DNA of 64,000 nt, taken from the NCBI GenBank assembly GCA_963808965.1, contig CAWEHU010000027.1:88443-152442 (forward strand), given 5' to 3'. Shown in pieces: positions 57,351-64,000 of the stretch. Source of the DNA: CAWEHU01 sp963808965. Its GTDB lineage: Bacteria; Pseudomonadota; Alphaproteobacteria; Acetobacterales; Acetobacteraceae. The notes under the pieces were generated by a model. It was not told where the DNA came from, ran no database searches, and saw only the letters and a list, made by a program, of their open reading frames with translations. Position numbers and translations under genes: made by a program. Within the stretch, counting starts at the first letter, position 1. Each line of letters starts with the position of its first letter.

Positions 57351-58133
57351 TTACTGCGCGGTCCAACCTCCATCCATCGCCAGTGCCTGGCCGCGCATCT
57401 GCGCGGCGCCCTCCGAGCATAGGAACACCGCGAGGGCGCCAAGCTGGTCGGGCGTCACGAACTCATGCGAGGGCTGCTTCTCCGACAGTAGCTCGAGCTT
57501 CGCCTGCTCTACCGGCATGCCCTCCGCGGCAGAGCGAGCCTCGATTTGCTTCTGCACGAGCGGTGTCAGGACCCAACCGGGGCAGATGGCGTTGCAGGTG
57601 ACGCCAGTGGTCGCCGTCTCGAGCGCCACCACCTTCGTCAGGCCGACGACGCCGTGCTTGGCCGCCACATAGGCCGCCTTCTCCACGCTGGCCACGAGGC
57701 CATGCGTGCTGGCGACATTGATGACCCGGCCCCAGCCGCGGTCCAGCATGCCCGGCAGCGCCGCGCGGGTGGCGACGAACGCCGCCGTCAAATTGATGGC
57801 GATGATCGCATCCCATCGATCGAGCGGAAAGTCCTTGACCAGCGCCGTGTGCTGGATGCCGGCGTTGTTTACCAGGATATCCAGCTTGCCGAACTTGGCG
57901 GCGGCTTGCTCGATCATCCCCGTGATCTGGTCGGCCTTGCTCATGTCGGCGCCGGAATAGGCGATTTCGACGCCGAACTCCTTGGCGAGGTCCGCGCGCA
58001 GTTGCTCGATAGCGCCCGCATCTCCGAATCCGTTCAGCATCACGTCTGCTCCGGCGCCGGCCAGCGCGCGCGCGATGCCGAGACCGATCCCCGAAGTGGA
58101 TCCGGTGACGACCGCTGCTTTACCTTTCAGCAT
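57351..58133 (-). CDS. bdhA: 3-hydroxybutyrate dehydrogenase (short-chain dehydrogenase)
   Basis: A 260-residue SDR. Cofactor motif TGSTSGIGLGIA, NNAGIQH, catalytic Ser in NVASTHGLVAS and Tyr-Lys in AAYVAAKHG. NAICPGWVLTPLVQKQIE and the C-terminal GQALAMDGGWTAQ are characteristic of D-3-hydroxybutyrate dehydrogenases. It converts 3-hydroxybutyrate to acetoacetate with NAD. Placement next to a ketoacid CoA-transferase suggests a route from a C4 hydroxy/keto acid to acetyl-CoA. Frame intact. Confidence 0.88.
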   Translation of the reverse strand: MLKGKAAVVTGSTSGIGLGIARALAGAGADVMLNGFGDAGAIEQLRADLAKEFGVEIAYSGADMSKADQITGMIEQAAAKFGKLDILVNNAGIQHTALVKDFPLDRWDAIIAINLTAAFVATRAALPGMLDRGWGRVINVASTHGLVASVEKAAYVAAKHGVVGLTKVVALETATTGVTCNAICPGWVLTPLVQKQIEARSAAEGMPVEQAKLELLSEKQPSHEFVTPDQLGALAVFLCSEGAAQMRGQALAMDGGWTAQ

Positions 58134-58349
58134 TCCTCAGCCTCCCATTGTTTGTGGCTTGCGCGGATTGCATCGGCTCTCGCCATGACTTTCGCATGGA
58201 TGATGCCGGTGGGCGATCGCAGCGGCCGCTGTTCACGCTGCCATAGCCAATGAAAGCGTCCGGTCTACCGGCGAGCCGCCGGCACATCATGCCGGCGATC
58301 AGATCGGGTTTGCACCCCTTTTAAGCTCCTTCAGGACGGCTACGATGTT

Positions 58350-59649
58350 CTAAACCGCATGAGCAGGCCCGATGCTGGCTTTGAGGCGTGCCGGTGCGGT
58401 CTCCTTCAGGCACAACGAGATCACGAAGCCAAGGGCGAGGGCGCCGATGGCCAAGTCGATGATGTGCTGGATGCCATAATGCTGCGCGACGAAGCCAGCA
58501 ATCGCGGGTGCGATCCCCCCACCGAAAACTTCGCCGATCCCGATCACCACCCCGGTTGCCGTGGCCATCAGTTTAGCGGGCACTGACTCCGAGCTGAGCG
58601 GACCGACGGTCAGCGTGATCAGTGCGAAGTTGAAGAAATGCACCGCGAACAAGACTACGAACAGCAACCCGGGCTCCGCGCCGATCATCGCGAGCCCGAT
58701 CAGCGACGCGAAGGTGGCAAGCGTCGAAACGATCGCGACCGGCTTGCGTCCGACCCGGTCGGAGATCGAGGGCATGATCAAGGTGCCGGCGGTCGCTCCG
58801 AAGCCGATCGCGGAAAGCACGAAGCCCATCTGGTTCAAACCAAGATGCAGGTAATCAGCCAGATAACTCGGCAAGAGCGCGCTGGTGACGATGAGGCATG
58901 TGAGCCAGCACAGCATGCCAATCATGTTGAGGGGTATGTTTCTGTAGCTGAACACGTCGGTCCATTTGTGGTCCGAGAGGTCGTGTGTCGCCGTGGCCGC
59001 CGCTTCCTCCTGCTCGGAGGGCGTGCGCAGAACCCGAGACATCAGGAACGCGACGATCAGGCCGGGAGGCGTGACCAGCACGAAGATCCAGCGCCAGTCC
59101 ACAAGGTGCAACATCTGTGTGACGAAGATCGGCGCCAGTCCCAGGCCGAACAGGGGGAGCATCGCCTGCTGTATCCCGAGATTGCGGCCGTGTCGGCTCG
59201 GTTTCGACGCTTCGATCGTGGCGACAATGCTCGGTGGGGTGTAGGCGCCATCGGCAATGCCCATGATGGCGCGCACCGCCATCAGCATGAACAGGCTCTC
59301 GGCCGAGACCGCTGACCCCCACCAGCAGCGAGAACGTGACCATGGCATAGACCACGACCTTGCGCCGGCCGATTCGGTCGGAAAGCTTGCCCATGAAGAA
59401 GCCTGAGATCCCCCACGCGATGGCCAGGATCCCGGTGATCAGGCCGAGATCCTGGTACGTGAGATTTAGATCCTTCTGAATGAGCGGGAACATCGGCAAG
59501 ATCATGAAGCGGTCGAGACCGACGAGCCCGAAACCCAGGGAAAGCAAGGTTACGGCCTTCCACTCGTAGTTCGTGTCCCAACTGGATGTGGGATCGGTCG
59601 TTGTGGCCCGGTCGGCTAATGGAGCAGGGTGCATTTCAGTCTCCCGCAT
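58350..59649 (-). CDS. MFS transporter (one frameshift)
   Basis: A 12-helix transporter of about 430 residues after correction. The N-terminal part has VTLLSLGFGLVGLDRFMILPMFP and FFMGKLSDRIGRRKVVVYAM. The frame slips near 59315 and continues SAESLFMLMAVRAIMGIADGAYTPPSIVATIE, then LIMPSISDRVGRKPVAIV. It resembles MFS proteins that carry organic acids. Second gene of the large minus-strand aromatic operon, so it is likely the uptake system for its substrate. Confidence 0.85.
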
Positions 59650-59693
59650 TCGACAATGTACGGAGCATGCTCGGTTTGGGCGGGCGGCATCGA

Positions 59694-60641
59694 CTAGAGC
59701 GAGATCGGAATCGCGAACTGAAGCCAGAACTGATTCCCACCAGGACGATTTTGCACCAGAGTCTGATGATAGTATTTCAGTAGCAGGGCGCCGTGACCGA
59801 TCGTGTAGATGCCTTGCAGGCCAACCCCGAGCGCCTGGCTCCGGTTGCCTTTCGGGATTGTCGCCCCTTTCTGGGTATCGTTGCTAAACTGACCATAGAA
59901 ATACGCAGTAGGCCCGATCTGAAGATTCGGAATCACCGTGTACGAGGCGGAAGCGGTGAACGTCTGGTCGGAGCCCGAGGTATATTGGGTGTTAGGATTG
60001 ATCGTGTTGAACTCGGTAACGGAAGCAAGGTCGAGTTGGATCTTAGGCGTGGCCAGGTAAGTCAGATAGAGGAGCGGGGCGAATGTATAGTGATTCTGCC
60101 CCAGTCCTTTCACCGGCGCCTCGTTCTTGTTGTAGGTGCCCCAAGGAAGCCAAACGGCAAGTCCGGTGCTCACGAAGAGAGGCCCACTATGGTAGTTGAC
60201 CTCGAGCCAGGGATTGACGTCGATCAACCCCGTTGACCCGTTGCTGATACTCCCGCCAGGTATCGGCACCTTGGCATTGATTGTGCCCCCGCCGACAACG
60301 AGATCCGAGGTGATCGTCACCTTACCGTCGGCGAAAGACACAGGGTACGTGTAGACACCGCGAAATGCGGTGACGAAGACATTGACCCGCGACCCGTTGA
60401 CGACGGAAGGGCCGGAGTAGAGCTGCGCCGAGTAGAACTCGGTGTAGTTCAACAAGGCCGCCTGTCCAGCCGGGGGGCGGAACGCGACACCGTAGGAGTC
60501 GGCGCCGATCGGATATTGGGTTGAACCGTTCTCGGCTGCCCAGCCTGCATGAGTCGACCCGACGATTATCGGCATCGCCACAAAGGCGGTCGCCATGATC
60601 TTGCCGACTGGTCGATCGAGCGAACGCATTCCCGACGCCAT
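59694..60641 (-). CDS. outer-membrane protein of the phenol/MetA-pathway (SphA-like) family
   Basis: A 315-residue beta-barrel-type protein. Signal peptide ending HAGWAA, then repeated amphipathic strands: YPIGADSYGVAFRPPAGQAA, LLNYTEFYSAQLYSG, NPWLEVNYHSGPLFVSTGL, YTFAPLLYLTYLATPKIQLD and the C-terminal LLKYYHQTLVQNRPGGNQFW. This is the pattern of the 'MetA pathway of phenol degradation' outer-membrane proteins found in aromatic operons, presumed to move hydrophobic substrates across the outer membrane. First gene of the minus-strand operon. Frame intact. Confidence 0.85.
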   Translation of the reverse strand: MASGMRSLDRPVGKIMATAFVAMPIIVGSTHAGWAAENGSTQYPIGADSYGVAFRPPAGQAALLNYTEFYSAQLYSGPSVVNGSRVNVFVTAFRGVYTYPVSFADGKVTITSDLVVGGGTINAKVPIPGGSISNGSTGLIDVNPWLEVNYHSGPLFVSTGLAVWLPWGTYNKNEAPVKGLGQNHYTFAPLLYLTYLATPKIQLDLASVTEFNTINPNTQYTSGSDQTFTASASYTVIPNLQIGPTAYFYGQFSNDTQKGATIPKGNRSQALGVGLQGIYTIGHGALLLKYYHQTLVQNRPGGNQFWLQFAIPISL

Positions 60642-60811
60642 GATTCCCCCTTTTATTCACGTGCCTAGTTGCGACCGAGACTACCCTTTCAGCTGTCGCC
60701 GTCTGCCGCGGCGATGCGATCTAGATGCTCCGGCGAAATCTGCAAGTCAAGGCAAAATCTATTATTCTCGTTAGGTGTGGTTCCCTGGCTCAAAAAGCCT
60801 ATGTTGGCTTC

Positions 60812-61544
60812 GTGCCCCGCGCTGCCCGCCCCGACTTGAGCCTTACTCAGGAGGCATATGAGCGCCTCCGTGCCGACCTGTTGGCCTGCCGCTTGCAGCC
60901 CGGGGCGCGGCTGAAGATCGCCGAGCTGTGCCAATCCCTCTCGGTCAGCCTCAGCGCCGTACGCGAGGCGCTCTCCCGGCTAACATCGGAGGGGCTTGTC
61001 GTTGCTGAGCCGCAACGCGGCTTCCGCGCCGCCTCGATCTCGGCCGAGGAGTTACGTGATCTCACGGGGGTGCGCGTGCACATCGAGGGAATGTGCCTCG
61101 AGCGCGCCATCGCGGTCGGGGACGTCATCTGGGAAGTTGCACCTGGTCGCGGCCTTCCATCGCCTGTCCCGCACGCCGGAGCGGGAGCCGGGGGACCCGC
61201 AACGAATGAGCGAAGACTGGTCCGCGGCCCACGCCGCCTATCACGCGGCCTTGGTCGGCGCGTGCAACAGCCCATGGCTGCTGCGGCTGCGGGGGCTCCT
61301 CTACGCCCAGAGCGAGCGGTACCGGCGCCTCTCGGTCCCGCTCGCGGAGATCACGCGCGACTTGAACCGCGAGCACCAGGAGATCATGGAGGCCACCCTC
61401 GCGCGCGATGCCGAGCGCGCCAAAGCTCTTATGACCCAGCACCTCGAACTGACCACCCGCGTGTTGCTGGAGCGGTCCTGGCCGGCCGACACGTTGCCCG
61501 GTGTGGCCCCGGGATTCTTTGGCGCGCTCGGCTATCAAGCATGA
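60812..61544 (+). CDS. GntR-family (FadR/FCD type) regulator (one frameshift)
   Basis: About 243 residues from GTG 60812 (an upstream ATG 60725 is possible). The winged helix is LTQEAYERLRADLLACRLQPGARLKIAELC, then LSVSLSAVREALSRLTSEGLV. Near 61138 an extra T in GAAGTTGCACC shifts the frame. The FCD ligand domain continues VAAFHRLSRTPEREPGDPQR, WSAAHAAYHAALVGACNSPW and LNREHQEIMEATLARDAERA. Divergent from the outer-membrane gene and the large aromatic operon, so it most likely represses that operon until an aromatic acid binds. Confidence 0.85.
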
Positions 61545-61599
61545 CGATGGCGGAGGCTTACAGGAACATCGCAGCCTCACAGGACCGCCAACGCACGCC

Positions 61600-61710
61600 A
61601 AGTCGCCCGTCCCATCTCGCGCAGCACGCCGGCGTCCACGAGCCGGGCAGTAAGGTCCAGCCCGGCGCGGACGGAGACGTCGAGCCTGCCGTTCGAGTGG
61701 CGGACATCGT
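61600..61710 (+). repeat. left arm of a long imperfect inverted repeat around the FAD monooxygenase gene
   Basis: The stretch containing CAGCACGCCGGC and ACGAGCCGGG resembles, in reverse complement, 63840-63950 (CAGCACCCCGGC, ACGAGCCGGG). Identity by eye is roughly 75-80% over 60 bases and weaker over about 100. Both arms read, in the opposite direction, as GLDxxxRLVxAGVLxE, so they may be two degraded copies of one gene end. Confidence 0.45.
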
Positions 61711-61828
61711 GGTGCTGGGCTATCAGAACCATCGCGGCTCCGTGGTCGTCGAGCGCATCATCCGCCAGCACCCGACGTATTCCATCGTGGTCGTAGGGCC
61801 ACCATAAGCGGCCAGAGGGGAGTGAACG

Positions 61829-63757
61829 ATGCAGTTCTATCTGAACGGCTATAAGCCCGGCGACCCGTTCATCGAGGACCCGCATCCGTCCGTCGCGGAG
61901 CGGCCGGGAGGTCTCCCTGAAGACGCCGACGTCCTGATCGTCGGCTGCGGTCCGGCCGGTCTCGTGCTGGCTGCGCAGATGGCCAACTTCCCCGACATCA
62001 GGACGGTCGTCATCGACCGCAAGGACGGTCCGCTCGAGGTCGGCCAAGCCGACGGTGTTGCCTGCCGCACGGTAGAGCTGTTTGAGGCGTTCGGTCTGGC
62101 GGATCGTCTGGTGAACGAGGGCTACTGGGTCAACGAGGTCGCCTTCTGGCGGCCGGACCCGCAAGACCGGACCAAGATCACGCGTACCGGGCGTATTCAG
62201 GACGTCGAAGAGGGCTTGTCGGAAATGCCCCACGTGATCGTCAACCAGGCGCGCATGCTCGCCTACCTTCTGGATCACATGGAGCGGTCGGCCAGCAAGC
62301 TGCAGCCGTTCTACGGCCTCCACGCCAGCGACATCCAGATCGACACCAGCGGCTCGTCGGACTACCCGGTGACGGTCACCTTGCAGCACCTTAAGGACTT
62401 CAAGGAGACCGGCGAAACCTCGACGCTCCGGGCGAAGTATGTCGTCGGCTGCGACGGCTCGCGCAGCGGCACCCGGACGGCGATCGGCCGCGAACTGCGC
62501 GGGGACCCGATGAACCAGTCCTGGGGCGTCCTAGACGCCTTGGCCGTCACCGACTTCCCGGACATCCGGCTCAAATGCGCCATCCACTCCGCGAACCAAG
62601 GCAACATCCTCATCATTCCGCGCGAGGGCGGATACTTGGTCCGGTTCTACATCGAGCTGGACAACGTGCGCGACAAGGAGATGCTCGAGAACCGGAGTGT
62701 CACCCCCGAGAAGCTGGCCACGGTCGCGAATCGGATCCTGGCCCCGTACAGCGTTGAGGTGAAAGACGTCGGGTGGTGGGCGGTGTACGAGATCGGCCAG
62801 CGGCTGTGCGACAAGTTCGACGACGTGCCGGCGGCAGAGATGGCCACCCGCTTTCCGCGGGTGTTCATCGCAGGCGATGCCTGCCACACGCACAGCGCCA
62901 AGGCCGGTCAGGGCATGAACGTGTCCATGAACGACACCTGGAACTTGGGATGGAAGCTGGGCGCCGTCCTGCGGGGGACGGCCAAACCGGAACTCCTGCA
63001 CACCTACTCGGAGGAACGTCAGAAGATCGCCAAGCAGCTCATCGATTTCGATCGTGAGTTCGCCAAGATGTTCAGCGCCCATCCGACGGAGTCCGGTGGC
63101 GCCGGCGGAGAGGGTGTCGACCCCGAGGAGTTCCGGCAGTACTTCATCACGCAAGGCCGCTTCACCGCCGGAGTTGCGACCAAATACGGCCCGTCGATGA
63201 TTACCGCCGAAGCGATGTTCCAGCACCTCGCGGAGGGCTTCCCGGTCGGGATGCGCTTCCACTCTGCCCCGGTCATCCGGCTGGCCGACGCCAAACCGGT
63301 TCACCTCGGCCACGTCGCCCGGGCGGACGGCGCCTGGCGCGTCTACATCTTCGCTGACCGAAACGGCCCGACGAACAGACACTCCCACTTCCGGGAGCTG
63401 TGCGAGTTCTTGGAGTCGGACGCGTCTCCGATCAAGCGATTCACGCCGGCCGGTGCAGACCCCGATTCCGTGATCGATATCCGTGCCATCTTCCAGCAGG
63501 GGCATCGTGACTTGGCCGTGGACAAGATGCCGTCGGTACTGCTCCCGAAAAAAGGGCAAGTTCGGCCTGATCGACTACGAGAAGATGTTCTGCGTCGACC
63601 CGAAGTCCAGGGACATCTTCGAGCTGCGAAGGGTGAATCGCGAAACGGGCTGCATGGTCGTCGTCCGCCCGGACCAGTACGTCGCGCACGTGCTCCCACT
63701 CCACGGCCACGAGGCATGGCGGACTTCTTCGGCCAGATCCTGATCGACGCCAGCTAG
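61829..63757 (+). CDS. FAD-dependent aromatic monooxygenase, phenol hydroxylase/3-hydroxybenzoate 4-monooxygenase type (two frameshifts)
   Basis: About 643 residues. FAD-binding GxGxxG is ADVLIVGCGPAGLVLAAQ, the ribityl motif is RVFIAGDACHTHSAKAGQGMN and the DG motif is YVVGCDGSRSGTR. The thioredoxin-like C-terminal domain reads VHLGHVARADGAWRVYIFAD and, after correction, FGLIDYEKMFCVDPKSRDIF. Frames break near 63556 (one A too many in GAAAAAAGG) and near 63713 (a base missing in GAGGCATGG). Corrected, the end is MADFFGQILIDAS. The enzyme hydroxylates a phenol or hydroxybenzoate. It stands alone downstream of the GntR gene. Confidence 0.87.
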   Translation: MQFYLNGYKPGDPFIEDPHPSVAERPGGLPEDADVLIVGCGPAGLVLAAQMANFPDIRTVVIDRKDGPLEVGQADGVACRTVELFEAFGLADRLVNEGYWVNEVAFWRPDPQDRTKITRTGRIQDVEEGLSEMPHVIVNQARMLAYLLDHMERSASKLQPFYGLHASDIQIDTSGSSDYPVTVTLQHLKDFKETGETSTLRAKYVVGCDGSRSGTRTAIGRELRGDPMNQSWGVLDALAVTDFPDIRLKCAIHSANQGNILIIPREGGYLVRFYIELDNVRDKEMLENRSVTPEKLATVANRILAPYSVEVKDVGWWAVYEIGQRLCDKFDDVPAAEMATRFPRVFIAGDACHTHSAKAGQGMNVSMNDTWNLGWKLGAVLRGTAKPELLHTYSEERQKIAKQLIDFDREFAKMFSAHPTESGGAGGEGVDPEEFRQYFITQGRFTAGVATKYGPSMITAEAMFQHLAEGFPVGMRFHSAPVIRLADAKPVHLGHVARADGAWRVYIFADRNGPTNRHSHFRELCEFLESDASPIKRFTPAGADPDSVIDIRAIFQQGHRDLAVDKMPSVLLPKKGQVRPDRLREDVLRRPEVQGHLRAAKGESRNGLHGRRPPGPVRRARAPTPRPRGMADFFGQILIDAS

Positions 63758-64000
63758 GGCGCCAGATCGGCAATCTCGGCCGCAGCACCGATTGCATGGC
63801 CGCTCCGTTGCCTCGCGCGAGCCGCTTATTGCCGGCGCCTGCGCGCCTGCCGGCTCGGCGTTTCGACGCGGGCCGGGCTTGGATGTCGCGACCCGGCTCG
63901 TTCAGGCCGGGGTGCTGGGCGAGACTACCGGGGGCTGGGCACCTGCGGGGTGTTCTCGCGCGCAATCTCACGCTGGGCCTCGGGGAAGATCGGCTCCCGC
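63758..64000. other. window end: inverted-repeat arm, no gene assigned
   Basis: Holds the right arm of the inverted repeat (about 63840-63950). The plus-strand frame PGLDVATRLVQAGVLGETTG is open to the window end but has no recognisable family. It may be the start or a remnant of a neighbouring gene. Confidence 0.4.

Noticed and set aside
61543..61807. Plus-strand frame after the GntR gene and its 270-residue antisense frame 61577-62389
   Set aside because: Neither shows a family or start signal. The antisense one overlaps the start of the FAD monooxygenase. The stretch is better described as the inverted-repeat arm.

Overview
The window is GC-rich chromosomal DNA, most likely from an alphaproteobacterium. 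Acetobacteraceae or another Rhodospirillales lineage is my best guess. The guess rests on codon use, the many liv-type and AAHS-type catabolic genes, the pair of small proteins near 44.3-44.7 kb and the PEP-CTERM proteins. No rRNA or taxonomic marker is present, so it is weak. The content is catabolic: phosphonate use, branched-chain or aromatic substrate uptake, and three aromatic-type degradation clusters, with insertion-sequence wreckage between them.

Layout. 0-8.9 kb: a LysR regulator divergent from phnW-phnA-phnY-phnS-phnT-phnU-phnV, a 2-aminoethylphosphonate uptake and degradation operon broken by about 20 single-base frameshifts. 8.9-13 kb: a GDSL-esterase remnant, two alpha/beta hydrolases, decayed IS66-like and IS630-like transposases, and tRNA-Lys(CTT). 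13.2-18.4 kb: a complete livHMGFJ ABC importer. 18.5-20.7 kb: amidohydrolase plus MFS transporter. 21.4-27.1 kb: AAHS-type MFS, class II aldolase/decarboxylase, a TPP enzyme with a twin-arginine signal, an exported cytochrome c and a dihydroxyphthalate-decarboxylase-like protein. 27-29 kb: MBL-fold hydrolase and a PEP-CTERM protein. 29.05-32.2 kb: an IS256-family element with 8-bp target duplication, split by an intact IS1111-type (IS110 family) element, next to an IS630 remnant. 32.2-40.5 kb: an eight-gene minus-strand operon (FAD synthetase-like, flavin reductase, HpaB-type monooxygenase, cupin, binding protein, MFS, DUF2848, amidase) divergent from a MarR gene at 40.8 kb. 41.5-44.7 kb: a second binding protein, a CHRD/PEP-CTERM protein and small proteins. 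44.7-60.6 kb: a minus-strand operon with an amidohydrolase, VOC proteins, a two-component monooxygenase, a molybdenum hydroxylase/transhydroxylase pair, extradiol dioxygenase, FAH hydrolase, CoA-transferase, hydroxybutyrate dehydrogenase, MFS and outer-membrane protein, divergent from a GntR regulator. 61.8-63.8 kb: a phenol-hydroxylase-type FAD monooxygenase.

How it works together (inference). The last cluster reads as a full aromatic route: outer-membrane and MFS uptake, ring hydroxylation by flavin and molybdenum enzymes, extradiol cleavage, FAH-type hydrolysis, then CoA transfer and ketone-body-like steps into central metabolism. The HpaB operon looks like a second aromatic hydroxylation route that carries its own FAD supply. 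The 21-27 kb operon suggests an aromatic or keto acid decarboxylated partly in the periplasm, with electrons passed to cytochrome c.

The most interesting signal is at the IS1111-type element. Its 3' noncoding end can be folded into two guide loops that match its own ends and the exact IS256 site it occupies, as expected for a bridge RNA. Throughout the window many genes carry single-base frameshifts, mostly +1. I treat these as probable sequencing error until reads show otherwise.
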